This document shows positions 55,701 through 64,000 of a DNA stretch of 64,000 nt, in pieces; position 1 is the first letter of the stretch, and each line of letters begins with the position of its first letter. The notes beneath the pieces are model-generated. The model worked only from the letters and a program-made list of their open reading frames with translations, ran no database searches and was not told the origin of the DNA. The stretch is from Magnetofaba australis IT-1 (lineage in GTDB: Bacteria; Pseudomonadota; Magnetococcia; Magnetococcales; Magnetococcaceae): the NCBI RefSeq assembly GCF_002109495.1, contig NZ_LVJN01000020.1, positions 542,300 through 606,299 of the forward strand, written 5' to 3'. Both the position numbers and the translations under genes were made by a program.

Positions 55701-56684
55701 GAGGTGCTGTATCAGGCTCCCCGCGTTGAGTTGCGTCGCTTGTGGTCGGCCACCAGCCATCAGATGCAGGCGTTGCGCGACAATCCCCGCTGCGCCGATG
55801 AGGCCTTCGACGCCCTGCTGGACGCCGATGATCCCGGTCTCAATGGCGCGTCCCTGAGTTTTGATCCGCAGGAGTCGGTGGCGGCGCCCTTTATCGCCAG
55901 CGGCGCGCGCCCGGCGGTGGCGATTCTGCGCGAACAGGGGGTCAACGGCCATGTGGAGATGGCCGCAGCGTTCCATCGCGCCGGTTTCGAAGCGGTGGAC
56001 GTGACCATGGCGGCGCTGGATGAGGGCGAGCGCGATCTGACCCAATTCGCCGGGCTGGTGGCGTGCGGCGGCTTCTCCTTTGGCGACGTGCTGGGCGCGG
56101 GCGAGGGGTGGGCCAAGTCGATCCGCTTCAATCTGCGTCTGCGCGAGATGTTCCAGGCCTTCTTCCACCGTCCCGACAGCTTCTCGCTGGGGGTGTGCAA
56201 CGGCTGCCAGATGATGGCCACGCTGCATGAGCTGATCCCCGGCGCCGATAACTGGCCGCGCTTTGTGCGCAATGACTCCGAACAGTTCGAGGCGCGTCTG
56301 ACCCTGGTGGAGGTGCTGGAGTCGCCATCGCTGTTCCTGCGCGATATGGTCGGCTCGCGTCTGCCGGTGACGGTGGCCCACGGTGAGGGCCGCGCCGAGT
56401 TTCTCAATGAGGCGGGGCCGCAGACGCTGCTGGAGAGCGGGCAGGCGGCGCTGCGCTATGTGACCGGACGCGGCGCGCCTGCGACCAGTTATCCAGCCAA
56501 CCCTAATGGCTCGCCGCTGGGGCTCACCGGGGTCACCAGCGCCGATGGCCGCGCAACCATCATGATGCCGCACCCGGAGCGCATCTTCCGTGGCGTGCAG
56601 CACAGTTGGAAGCCGGTGGCGTGGGACGCCGAGCGCGGTCCCTGGCTGCGCATGTTTGAAAACGCCCGCCGCGCCCTGGGTTAA
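52788..56684 (+). CDS. purL: Phosphoribosylformylglycinamidine synthase, large single-chain form
   Basis: 1298 residues, the large proteobacterial PurL form. Synthesises FGAM from FGAR, glutamine and ATP. Visible features in order: an N-terminal PurS-like part, the FGAM synthase domains ([52 protein letters not shown]) and the C-terminal glutaminase ([16 protein letters not shown], nucleophile in [21 protein letters not shown]). Complete. Separated from purC by a terminator. Confidence 0.97.
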   Translation: MGDPLILNLPGAAAFSAFRLDKLLAQCRAQMPQLSGLQARFAHLVYLNAPLDETQTQTLEALLTYGPREAESAPFAPQAWVTPRFGTTSPWSSKATDIARRCGLDAVIRIERAVAWRFEGSPADAETLAPILPLLHDRMTQAVTFEQPALAGLFAQHDPGPLRVVDALGRGAEAIREANIQWGLALSEDEIDYLAERFGLAGRNPTDVELMMFAQANSEHCRHKIFNADWIIDDVEQGRSLFSMIRNTHELAPEGTIVAYSDNSSVIAGGPGNRFHPDTDSGVYREHEETTHILMKVETHNHPTAISPYPGAATGSGGEIRDEGATGQGSTPKAGLTGFSVSNLNLPDLPQPWEKPYGKPDRIVTPLQIMLEGPIGGAAFNNEFGRPNICGYFRTYEQEFFGEMRGYHKPIMIAGGLGNISAVHVYKKPLREGDLIIQLGGPAMLIGLGGGAASSQTSGAGCEQLDFASVQRDNAEMERRCQEVINRCWQLGDFNPIRSIHDVGAGGLSNAVPELIHDGGVGGRFDLTSVPNADAGMSPMEVWCNEAQERYVLAICADDRAAFDAICARERCPWAVLGEATGEQRLLLTNAASGETCIDMPLETLLGKPPRMVRNVAALKREGPAVNIPPEVPLAEMVKRVLQLPAVADKSFLITIGDRSVTGLIARDPMVGPWQVPVADAAVTLRGYDGFTGEAMAMGERTPLALISGPASARMAIGEALTNILAADIEQIGDVKLSANWMAPAGHPGEDANLYATVKAVGLELCPALGISIPVGKDSMSMKTVWSDEDGDKAVTAPLSLIISAFAPVRDASITLTPQLRDDVGETRLLLVDLGGGKNRLGGSALAQTFRQVGLHATDLENPEALKNFFTAMVGLKRSGKILAYHDRSDGGLLAAACEMAFVSNRGVTIELSGHDAEAPVSALFSEELGALLQIRADDLGAVKEALQGCGRIIPIGRPNDADEIRITRGEEVLYQAPRVELRRLWSATSHQMQALRDNPRCADEAFDALLDADDPGLNGASLSFDPQESVAAPFIASGARPAVAILREQGVNGHVEMAAAFHRAGFEAVDVTMAALDEGERDLTQFAGLVACGGFSFGDVLGAGEGWAKSIRFNLRLREMFQAFFHRPDSFSLGVCNGCQMMATLHELIPGADNWPRFVRNDSEQFEARLTLVEVLESPSLFLRDMVGSRLPVTVAHGEGRAEFLNEAGPQTLLESGQAALRYVTGRGAPATSYPANPNGSPLGLTGVTSADGRATIMMPHPERIFRGVQHSWKPVAWDAERGPWLRMFENARRALG

Positions 56685-56722
56685 CCAAAGAGCGGATGCA
56701 GCTTTCACTGAGGCAGCGGTCA

Positions 56723-57709
56723 ATGAGCAAAACGCGGAAAATCGTGGCGAGTGTTGGCGCTCTGGTGGGGGTTGTGGGCGTATCGAGCGCCGTGGCGCAG
56801 GGGTTTGGCGGTCCGCCGCAAGCCTCGTTTGACGCCTGCCGCAATCAAGCGGAAGGGGCCAGTTGTCAGTTTCAGGAGCCGCGCGGCAATCGCACCTTGC
56901 GCGGCAACTGCATCAATCGCGGGCCGGGGCTGCACTGCGTGCCCAAGGAGATGCAGGGCTTCGATCCCGGACGCGGAGGCATGAACCAGGGCTTTGGCCG
57001 CATGGGGCAGGGGTCGTCGAGTTTTGGCGGGCCGGGCATGGGCTCCCGTGGCGGCATGATGGGCCAAAATATGCGTGGCGGCCAGGGCGGCGGCTTGGAC
57101 GCCAACGGCAACGACGCCACCGGCATGGCCGGGAGCAACATCACCTTCCAATCCGCGCCGGTTCCCGTCAAGCGCGGCAAAGCGCAGTCGTTCCGGCTTC
57201 CCAACGGTCAGACCCACTGGTATGAGGCGGTCTACACGCCCCAGGGCGGGATCAACTGGTCCCAGGCCAAAGCTCTGGCCGAGCAGGCGGGCGGCTACCT
57301 GGTCACCCTGCATTCGCACCAGGAGAACGATTTTGTCTTTGGCCTGATCCAGGATCGCAAGTATTGGTACGGCTGGGACTCCAGCCACAATGGGGTGATG
57401 AACGGCCCCTTTATCGGCGCCTATCAGCCACAGGGCGCGCGCGAGCCCGACGGCGGCTGGCGTTGGGTCAGCGGCGAGCCGTGGTCCTATACCAACTGGG
57501 CTTATGACGGCATGCCCGGGGATAAGGATCCGCGACCCAACACCCAGCCCAACGACTCCACCGGCAATCAGAACGTGGCGGCGTTTGGCGAGGTCAACAT
57601 CCCCGTGGCCACGTGGGGCGACTTCCCCCACCGCTTCAGCTCCTATCGCTCGCCATTTGACGGCAAAGCCTATGGCTTCGTCATCGAATATAATGCCGAG
57701 CCACAATAG
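56723..57709 (+). CDS. Secreted protein with C-type lectin-like domain
   Basis: 328 residues. A signal peptide (KIVASVGALVGVVGVSSAVAQ) is followed by a Cys-containing segment, a Gly/Met/Arg-rich flexible region (about 85-135) and a C-type lectin-like domain (about 160-325): HWYEAVYTPQGGINWSQAKALAEQAGGYLVTLHSHQEN, WYGWD, GGWRWVSGEPWSYTNWAYDG, PND. Such domains bind sugars or proteins outside the cell. It starts 38 bases after purL but is likely to have its own expression. Ends before a 15-bp GC-rich hairpin. Confidence 0.8.
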   Translation: MSKTRKIVASVGALVGVVGVSSAVAQGFGGPPQASFDACRNQAEGASCQFQEPRGNRTLRGNCINRGPGLHCVPKEMQGFDPGRGGMNQGFGRMGQGSSSFGGPGMGSRGGMMGQNMRGGQGGGLDANGNDATGMAGSNITFQSAPVPVKRGKAQSFRLPNGQTHWYEAVYTPQGGINWSQAKALAEQAGGYLVTLHSHQENDFVFGLIQDRKYWYGWDSSHNGVMNGPFIGAYQPQGAREPDGGWRWVSGEPWSYTNWAYDGMPGDKDPRPNTQPNDSTGNQNVAAFGEVNIPVATWGDFPHRFSSYRSPFDGKAYGFVIEYNAEPQ

Positions 57710-57724
57710 CCCTGAGCCGTTTGG

Positions 57725-57762
57725 CGCGCGCGGCGCTTCCGCTCCTTGAAGCGCCGCGCGCG
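57725..57762 (+). terminator. GC-rich 15-bp perfect hairpin after the lectin-like gene
   Basis: CGCGCGCGGCGCTTC pairs perfectly with GAAGCGCCGCGCGCG around eight bases. It lacks a T run. A second smaller hairpin (TTGCCAGC/GCTGGCAA) follows at 57773. The rest of the gap to 58096 has no gene I can support. Confidence 0.5.
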
Positions 57763-58096
57763 ACCTGATACTTTGCCAGCCTGCTGGCAAGCGTTTTCGG
57801 CCTGCGTCCAGCAGGGCTCACTGCTCGTTAAGCGAGTGGAAAACGCACACTCTTCGTATCGCAGACGTTATGCGCGCCCTATTTGCTGACATCACGTTTT
57901 TTACAAAGATCTCACCCCCGCTTCGCCATATCCCCTTTCAATTCCTGCAAAAAGCGATTTTATCGCCGATTGGCGCGGTTATCGTTGCAATTGGCGGTGA
58001 GGGTGTGTGTAATGGTTCTTGTTTGTCGTCAATAATGTTGGCGTGTCAACAATCAGCCCTGGATCTGACCTCAAAGGATCTGTTGGGGAGTCTGTT

Positions 58097-60430
58097 ATGA
58101 AATCACTGAAAATCTCCACCATGATGGCGCTTGGCTTTGGCGTGCTGATTGTGCTGATGTTGGGTGTGGCGCTGTTTGCCTATAGCGGCCTGTCCACCGG
58201 CCAGGATGGGTTCGTCACCTACCGGGGATTGGCGCGACAGACCAATCTGGCCGGGCGGCTGCAGGCCAACATGTTGATGCTGCGGCTAAATGTGAAGGAC
58301 TTCAACATCACTGGCAGTGATCAGGATGTGGAGCAGTATGAGTTCTATCGCCAGCGCATGGAGGAGTTCCTCAAGAACGCGCTGGAGGATATTGACGACC
58401 CCAAACGCTTGGCGCTGATCAAGCAGGTGAATGATGAGATCGGCGAATATAAAGCGGGCTTCCAACAGGTGGTGGCGTTTCGCGACGCGCGCAACGACCT
58501 GGTGTTCAAACAGATGGACCCTAACGGCTTGGCCATGCGCGAAGAGCTCACGGCGATCATGAAGTCCGCCTATGAGGATGGCGATGCGGCGGCGGCCTAT
58601 TTCGCCGGTCGGGCGCAAGAGCATGTGCTGCTGGGGCGTCTGTATGCCGCCAAGTTCCTCAAAGAGAATCAGGACGCCGACCTGGAGCGCGCCTCCCAAG
58701 AGCTGGTGGAGAATCTGGAGCCGTTGGCGCAGACGCTGGATCGCGAGCTGCAGAACCCGGAAAGACGCCGCTTGCTCGCGGAGTTCACCACTCATCGCGC
58801 GGCCTATATCAAAGGTTTGGTCGGAGTGGCCGACATCATTAAGCAGCGCAATGACATCATCCACAATACGCTGGACCGCATCGGCCCGGCTGTGGCCAAG
58901 CACGCCGAGGAGGTCAAACTCTCCATCAAGGCCGATCAGGATGAGTTGGGACCGCGATTGCAAGCCAACAACGCCAGCACCGTGACCCTGATCCTGATCG
59001 TGACCTTCGCGGCGCTGTTGGCTGGAGTGGGTATTGCGCTCTACATCACCCGTGCGGTGATGCGGCCGCTTGGGGCGGAACCGCTGCCGCTGGCGGAGCT
59101 GGTGGGGCGGGTGAGCCAAGGGGATCTGAGCGTGCAGGTGCAGGTGAAACCGGGGGATACGGTGAGCCTTAACGCCGCCATGGCGAAAATGGTCAGCGCG
59201 CTGCGCGAAATCGTCGGCAACATCCACGCCAGCATTGGCGTGTTGCACACCTCCTCCGAGCAGCTCTCCAAGGTCTCCGGGGAGCTCAACGTGGGCGCTG
59301 AGATCATGACCGAGCGCTCCGGCGACGTGAGCCAGGCTTCGGATACTCTGCGTGAGAACATGAACGCCGTGGCCAGCGCCATGGAGCAGGCTGAGCAGGC
59401 CATGAGCAGCATCACCGCCGCCGCCGAGCAGGCCAGCGTGAACATGAACACCATCAGCGCCGCCAGCGAGGAGGCCGCCACCAATCTCTCCACCGTGGCC
59501 GCCGCCAGCGAGGAGGCCAGCACCTCACAAGAGGCGGTGCGCGGTTCGGTGGAGCGCTCCTCGGCCAACGTGCGCGACGTGGCCAGCGCCATTACCGGCA
59601 TCAACGCCTCCCTCAACGGGGTGCGTCAGGAGTGCGAAAACGCCAGCAAAGGGGCGCGTCAGGCGCGTGAGTCCGCCGCCGCCAACCGTACGGTGATGGA
59701 GGAGTTGATTCGCTCCTCCAAAGAGATTGGCAAAGTGGTCAACGTGATCAAAAACATCGCCGACCAGACCAATATGCTGGCGCTCAACGCCTCCATCGAA
59801 GCGGCGGGGGCTGGTGAGGCGGGCAAGGGCTTTGCGGTGGTGGCCAACGAGGTCAAGGAGTTGGCCAAGCAGTCCGGCGAGGCCACCGATATGATCTCCA
59901 AAAATGTCGCCTCCATTCAAAAGCAGGCCGGGGAGGTGGAGACCCGCGCCGAACAGGTGAATGATCGCATCCGCAAGGTGGAGGAGGCCAACGACTCCAT
60001 TTTGAACTCGGTGGATGATCAGAGCGGCGTGATGGCGGAGATCAGCGAGGCGATGGAGCAGGTCTCGCAAGAGAACAATGAGGTGACCATGCAGGTGGCG
60101 CAATCCACCGAAGGCATTCGTGAGGTCACCACCAATGTGTCGGAGATCTCTGCGGGCATCTCCGAGGTGACGCGCAATGTGAGCGAGGCTTCGGGCGGCA
60201 TTCAGGAGATGGCGCGCTCGGTGGCGGATGCCTCGCGCGGCAATTCGGAGATCGGCGTGAAGGTGGATCATACCGTTCAGGTCACCAATAACGTGGCCAG
60301 CGCCGTGGGCGAGGTGACCCGTTCGGCGGAGAGCGTGGTCACTTTCAGCCAAACCGTGTGCAAGAAGTCCGAAGAGATGCGCAAGATCGCCGATGATTTG
60401 GGCGTGATGATGGGACGCTTTACGCTCTAG
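58097..60430 (+). CDS. Methyl-accepting chemotaxis protein
   Basis: 777 residues from the ATG at 58097 (GGGGAG upstream). Membrane segments at about 10-32 and 295-320 frame a large helical periplasmic sensor (about 35-290, HBM-like in length). HAMP follows ([24 protein letters not shown]), then a long signalling coiled coil with the tip [24 protein letters not shown]. No C-terminal CZB domain, unlike the receptor at 26703. A terminator follows. Confidence 0.95.
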   Translation: MKSLKISTMMALGFGVLIVLMLGVALFAYSGLSTGQDGFVTYRGLARQTNLAGRLQANMLMLRLNVKDFNITGSDQDVEQYEFYRQRMEEFLKNALEDIDDPKRLALIKQVNDEIGEYKAGFQQVVAFRDARNDLVFKQMDPNGLAMREELTAIMKSAYEDGDAAAAYFAGRAQEHVLLGRLYAAKFLKENQDADLERASQELVENLEPLAQTLDRELQNPERRRLLAEFTTHRAAYIKGLVGVADIIKQRNDIIHNTLDRIGPAVAKHAEEVKLSIKADQDELGPRLQANNASTVTLILIVTFAALLAGVGIALYITRAVMRPLGAEPLPLAELVGRVSQGDLSVQVQVKPGDTVSLNAAMAKMVSALREIVGNIHASIGVLHTSSEQLSKVSGELNVGAEIMTERSGDVSQASDTLRENMNAVASAMEQAEQAMSSITAAAEQASVNMNTISAASEEAATNLSTVAAASEEASTSQEAVRGSVERSSANVRDVASAITGINASLNGVRQECENASKGARQARESAAANRTVMEELIRSSKEIGKVVNVIKNIADQTNMLALNASIEAAGAGEAGKGFAVVANEVKELAKQSGEATDMISKNVASIQKQAGEVETRAEQVNDRIRKVEEANDSILNSVDDQSGVMAEISEAMEQVSQENNEVTMQVAQSTEGIREVTTNVSEISAGISEVTRNVSEASGGIQEMARSVADASRGNSEIGVKVDHTVQVTNNVASAVGEVTRSAESVVTFSQTVCKKSEEMRKIADDLGVMMGRFTL

Positions 60431-60486
60431 CGCCGCGGGAGGTCTGGCGCGCGGACGTCAGCTCCCGGACAGCATCTCTGTGTCTG

Positions 60487-60531
60487 CAGATCGCCCAGGG
60501 TTCGCGCCGCAACCCTGGGCGATCTGTTTTG
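60487..60531 (+). terminator. Rho-independent terminator of the chemoreceptor gene
   Basis: A perfect 16-bp stem (AGATCGCCCAGGGTT paired with AACCCTGGGCGATCT, extended by C-G) with a short GC loop is followed by TTTTG. The gap 60431-60811 also holds the leader of the next gene. Confidence 0.85.
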
Positions 60532-60811
60532 ACGGGTGTGGGAAAGCAACGGATTCGAGCGCGAATTGTGCTTTTGCATTGTGGTGATGGCGCGGTTTTG
60601 TCGCCCGTTCCTGCGTATCTGGCAACTTTCTATTGGCCTGACTCTCAAATTCTTGCACAATGGTTTGTATATGGTAAGTAAATAACGTTAATTTCACGTA
60701 ATTCATCTCTTTCGCTGTGCGCCAAGAGTGGGCATCCCCTCGGCGCGGGAATTGATTGGCATCTGGTCGCCTGATCGCAGGCTACGGTTCCTAGAGCTGA
60801 AAGAGTCTCCT

Positions 60812-63235
60812 ATGCGCTCTCCTGTCTATCGCAACGCCATTCTTGTCTCCCTGGCCTGGACTGCGGTTATGGCTCTTTCGCTGGCTTGGCAGGTGGCGGA
60901 AGAGAAACGTCAAGCGCTCACGCTGGCCACCAGCGCCGCCCACGCCAACTTCAATAAAGATCAGGCCTATCGCAACTGGGCCTCCAAGCATGGGGGGGTC
61001 TATGTGCAGCCCGATGAGCGCACCCCGCCCAGCCCCTATTTGGCGCACATCGCCGATCGCGATGTGGTTACCACCGGGGGCAAACAGCTCACCTTGATGA
61101 ACCCGGCCTATATGCTGCGGCAGATGATGGATGAGTATGGCCAGCTCTACGGCATCAGAGGGCGCATTGTCGGCATTGTCTATCTCAACCCCAATAATGA
61201 AGCGGACGCCTGGGAGGCGCAGACCATTCGCGAGTTCGAACAGGGCGCCAAGGAGAAGGTTGAACTGACCGAGATTGACGGCGCGCCGTACATCCGCCTG
61301 ATGAAGCCCATGGTGATGAAGCAGCACTGCCAGAAGTGCCACGGGCATCTGGGCTTCGCCAATGGTCAGGTGCGCGGCGGCGTGAGCGTCTCCGTGCCCA
61401 TGGCGCCCTATAACGACTCCGCCACCCATGGGATACAGATCGCGGCGGTGAACCATATGGGGATCTGGCTGCTGGGGCTGGCGGGTGTTTGGGGGGTGGG
61501 ATGGCGCAGCCAACTCTCCTATCGGGAGCGTGAACGCCATGTGAACGATCTGCTGCTCTCGTCCCATGTGTTTGAGTATTCGCAAGAGGCGATGCTGGTC
61601 ACTGACAGCCAAGCCAGAATTCTCAGCGTCAACAGCGCCTTTACCCGGCACACAGGGTTTTCCGAAGAGGAGGCGGTCGGTCGCACGCCAAGTTTGCTCA
61701 AATCCGACCACCACGACCCGATGTTCTACGCACAGATGTGGCAAGAGTTGCTGACCAATGGCTCCTGGCAGGGGGAGATCTGGAACCGGCGCAAAGGGGG
61801 GGAGGTGTTCGCCGCCTGGGAGACCATTGTGATGGTGCGCAATCCTCAGGGGGAGATCACCCACTTTATCGGCGCGTTTACGGACATTACCGAGAAGAAG
61901 CAGTGGGAGGAGCGCATTCACCATCTGGCCCATTTTGACGTGCTGACCGAACTGCCCAATCGCGCATTGTTCAATGACCGACTGGAGCATGCGCTGGCGG
62001 GCGCCAAACGCGAAAATCGTCGTATGGCGCTGATGTTCCTGGATCTGGATGGTTTTAAACGGGTGAATGACTCGCTGGGACACGCCCATGGCGATCTATT
62101 GTTGCAGGAGGTGAGCTGTCGTTTGACCCGCTGCGTGCGCAATGCCGATACCCTGGCGCGCCTGGGCGGCGATGAGTTTGTGGTGTTGCTGGAGCATGTG
62201 CAGGAGGAGGGGGATGTGCGCCTGGTGGCCGAGAAGGTGCTGCGCGCGTTGCGCGAGCCGGTGATTCTGGATGGGCGGCATGAGGTGTTCGTCAGCGGCT
62301 CGCTGGGGGTGGCGCTCTACCCCGACGATGGCAATGATGTGCGCGCATTGCTCAAAAACGCCGATACCGCCATGTATCAGGCCAAGGATTCTGGCAAGGA
62401 TTGCATCGTCTTCTACCAACCGGAGATGAGTGATCTGGCCACGGTGCGCCTGACCTATGAGTCGGATCTGCGTCGCGCACTACGTGAGCGACAATTGCAG
62501 GCGTACTATCAGCCAAAATTCGATCTGTCACAGCAGAAGATTGTGGGGTTTGAGGCGTTGGCGCGCTGGATTCATCCAGAAAAGGGGATGATCTCCCCGG
62601 GGGTGTTCATCCCATTGGCCGAAGAGTTGAACATGATCGATCAGATCGATGCGGCGATTATGGCGCAGGCGGTCAAGGACGCCATGAGTTGGCGTCAGGC
62701 GGGCTATGACCTGGTGGTCTCGGTGAATGTGTCTGGCCGAGAACTGGAGCGCGGGGATGAGCTGGCGCAGCGGGTGGAAGTGCTGCTGGAGCAATATGCT
62801 CTGCCGCCGCAGAACTTGCAGATCGAAATCACCGAATCCGTGCTTATGGAGTTGACCGAGCGTGTGCAGCAGGCGCTGAACGCCCTGCGTGGTTTGGGCG
62901 TCTCGGTGGCTATTGATGACTTCGGCACCGGCTACTCGTCACTCAGTTATCTGAAAAATCTGAGTGTGGACGTGATCAAGATTGATCAGAGCTTCGTGCG
63001 CGAAATCACGCGCGTGCGCGAGGATCAGGTGATCGTGCGCGCCGTCATCGCCATGGCCGAGAGTATGGGGCTGTCGGTGCTGGCTGAGGGGGTGGAGGCT
63101 GAGGAGCAGTGCCGCTTCCTGCGCAAAGAGGGGTGCCATCAGATTCAGGGGTATTGGATCAGTCGTCCGACGCCGTTGGAAGAGACGTTCCCTTTGCTGC
63201 GCGAATACGACAATCTCCAGCGACTGAAGGCGTGA
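60812..63235 (+). CDS. Diguanylate cyclase/phosphodiesterase with heme-c periplasmic sensor and PAS domain
   Basis: 807 residues from the ATG at 60812. A membrane anchor is followed by a periplasmic DUF3365-like (Tll0287-type) domain that carries a heme-c motif C173-Q-K-C176-H177. After a second membrane segment comes a PAS domain (SQEAMLVTDSQARILSVNSA), GGDEF at 452-456 with an inhibitory RxxD five residues upstream, and an EAL domain with E581-A-L. Both catalytic motifs look intact. It probably senses redox state or a gas and sets c-di-GMP. Confidence 0.92.
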   Translation: MRSPVYRNAILVSLAWTAVMALSLAWQVAEEKRQALTLATSAAHANFNKDQAYRNWASKHGGVYVQPDERTPPSPYLAHIADRDVVTTGGKQLTLMNPAYMLRQMMDEYGQLYGIRGRIVGIVYLNPNNEADAWEAQTIREFEQGAKEKVELTEIDGAPYIRLMKPMVMKQHCQKCHGHLGFANGQVRGGVSVSVPMAPYNDSATHGIQIAAVNHMGIWLLGLAGVWGVGWRSQLSYRERERHVNDLLLSSHVFEYSQEAMLVTDSQARILSVNSAFTRHTGFSEEEAVGRTPSLLKSDHHDPMFYAQMWQELLTNGSWQGEIWNRRKGGEVFAAWETIVMVRNPQGEITHFIGAFTDITEKKQWEERIHHLAHFDVLTELPNRALFNDRLEHALAGAKRENRRMALMFLDLDGFKRVNDSLGHAHGDLLLQEVSCRLTRCVRNADTLARLGGDEFVVLLEHVQEEGDVRLVAEKVLRALREPVILDGRHEVFVSGSLGVALYPDDGNDVRALLKNADTAMYQAKDSGKDCIVFYQPEMSDLATVRLTYESDLRRALRERQLQAYYQPKFDLSQQKIVGFEALARWIHPEKGMISPGVFIPLAEELNMIDQIDAAIMAQAVKDAMSWRQAGYDLVVSVNVSGRELERGDELAQRVEVLLEQYALPPQNLQIEITESVLMELTERVQQALNALRGLGVSVAIDDFGTGYSSLSYLKNLSVDVIKIDQSFVREITRVREDQVIVRAVIAMAESMGLSVLAEGVEAEEQCRFLRKEGCHQIQGYWISRPTPLEETFPLLREYDNLQRLKA

Positions 63236-63541
63236 TCGTTGGATTTGCTGTTTAGGGCGCCGCGTGGTTGTGCTCTTTTGTCGTCCACTGGCGCTCTCCC
63301 TCTCCTTTTCGGTTTTCAATACATTCCGCGCACATCGCCACCCTTGTGTGCTGAATCGTCCTGCCGCTCTTTGCCCGCCTCTTGAGGGTAGTCATCTCCT
63401 GCGCCATTGATTTTCGGTAGCGATCTTATTATGTTTTCATGAAGTTCATATTCTCGTCATAATTTTGTGAATCCCGCCCGACCGCACGCATTGTGCTGAT
63501 GATGTTCACAGCGCCTCCAGGGCGCTCATGGAGTTGCCCCC

Positions 63542-64000
63542 ATGCTCAAACGCATCCTCTTGCCGACAATTTTCTTCCTGCTCGCTTATGGCTTCTGGAT
63601 TAGCCCGAATTTTAAAGAGATCAGTGCGGGCGTCTCGATCTTTCTGTTTGGCATGCTGTTTCTGGAGGAGGGGTTTAAGGCGTTTACCGGCGGCGTGCTG
63701 GAAAAGCTGTTGCAGCGCACCACTGACCGCCTGTGGAAAAGTCTGGGGTTTGGCGTCATCACCACCACCATCATGCAATCCAGCTCGCTGGTGTCGGTGA
63801 TCACCATCTCCTTTATGAGCGCCGGGCTGATCTCGCTGGCGGCGGGGATTGGAATCATCTTTGGCGCCAATATCGGCACCACCACCGGCGCGTGGTTGGT
63901 GGCTGGTTTTGGTTTGAAAGTGAAAATCTCCGCCTACGCCATGCCGATGCTGGTGTTTGGCGTGATTCTGGTGTTTCAGCGCTCGAAAAAATTGCGTGGG
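63542..64000 (+). CDS. Na/phosphate cotransporter family protein (5' part; runs off the window)
   Basis: The reading opens at the ATG at 63542 (GGAGTTG upstream) and continues without a stop to the window end, 153 codons. It has several membrane segments and the NptA/PNaS family motif QSSSLVSVITISF followed by GANIGTT. The family couples sodium to phosphate uptake. The 306-bp gap before it (63236-63541) contains no gene I can support. Confidence 0.85.
   Translation, partial: MLKRILLPTIFFLLAYGFWISPNFKEISAGVSIFLFGMLFLEEGFKAFTGGVLEKLLQRTTDRLWKSLGFGVITTTIMQSSSLVSVITISFMSAGLISLAAGIGIIFGANIGTTTGAWLVAGFGLKVKISAYAMPMLVFGVILVFQRSKKLRG

Overview
The window is a 64 kb stretch of GC-rich Gram-negative chromosome. 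Evidence for a Gram-negative aquatic chemotactic bacterium includes TolC/HlyD/ABC type I secretion, lipoproteins and porins, two large chemoreceptors, large single-chain PurL and paired bacterioferritins. The style is compatible with a magnetococcus-like proteobacterium, but that is an inference: no magnetosome (mam/mms) gene is present and there is no 16S gene to settle it.

Layout. 0-2.9 kb: a STAND-type NTPase with a near-identical TPR array, running off the left edge and frameshifted in the array. 3.0-6.6 kb: trxB, cysS, rlmB and tRNA-Thr(UGU). 6.7-11.8 kb: an integrated element next to the tRNA with an intact tyrosine integrase, a small DNA-binding protein, an AlpA-like regulator and a primase/DUF3987 replication protein. 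The latter is cut off exactly where a second, truncated integrase begins; a third integrase scrap lies beside it. 11.9-13.2 kb: an iron-storage operon (Fur-box candidate, bfd, two complementary bfr genes). 13.4-14.8 kb: an IS1111-type IS110 element inserted into a copy of an interspersed hairpin repeat. 15.0-18.7 kb: nonulosonic (sialic/legionaminic-type) acid genes. 18.9-25 kb: pyruvate kinase, glycosyltransferase, aminotransferase, SGNH protein and polytopic membrane protein. 25.3-31.1 kb: an Asp/Lys-rich protein, a CZB chemoreceptor, a membrane REC-HPt protein and an OmpR-family regulator. 31.8-42.2 kb: tolC, a TIGR03032 protein, a PhnD-like lipoprotein with a hybrid kinase, then a thioredoxin-like protein, HlyD and LapB-like ABC transporter. 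42.4-50.8 kb: an H-NOX-PilZ fusion, panE, an unusual CX3CH cytochrome, a macro-domain protein, a lytic transglycosylase, Hsp20, an SGNH membrane protein, moaD and a porin-like protein. 51-64 kb: a YmdB-type phosphoesterase, purC, purL, a secreted C-type-lectin protein, a chemoreceptor, a heme-c/GGDEF/EAL protein and the start of a Na/Pi cotransporter.

How it fits together. Several genes form signalling sets. A PhnD-like lipoprotein and hybrid kinase (no HPt), a separate REC-HPt protein and an ArcA/TorR-like regulator could form one split phosphorelay; ArcA-like direct repeats lie upstream of the regulator. c-di-GMP and gas/redox sensing recur (H-NOX-PilZ, heme-c GGDEF-EAL). TolC, HlyD and the ABC transporter make a complete type I secretion channel, but no RTX substrate is in the window.

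The most unusual non-coding signal is a family of about 160-220 bp interspersed elements (four copies, one split by the IS). Conserved linkers separate hairpins whose arms are swapped for unrelated but still self-complementary arms between copies. A second, simpler hairpin-string family has two copies.
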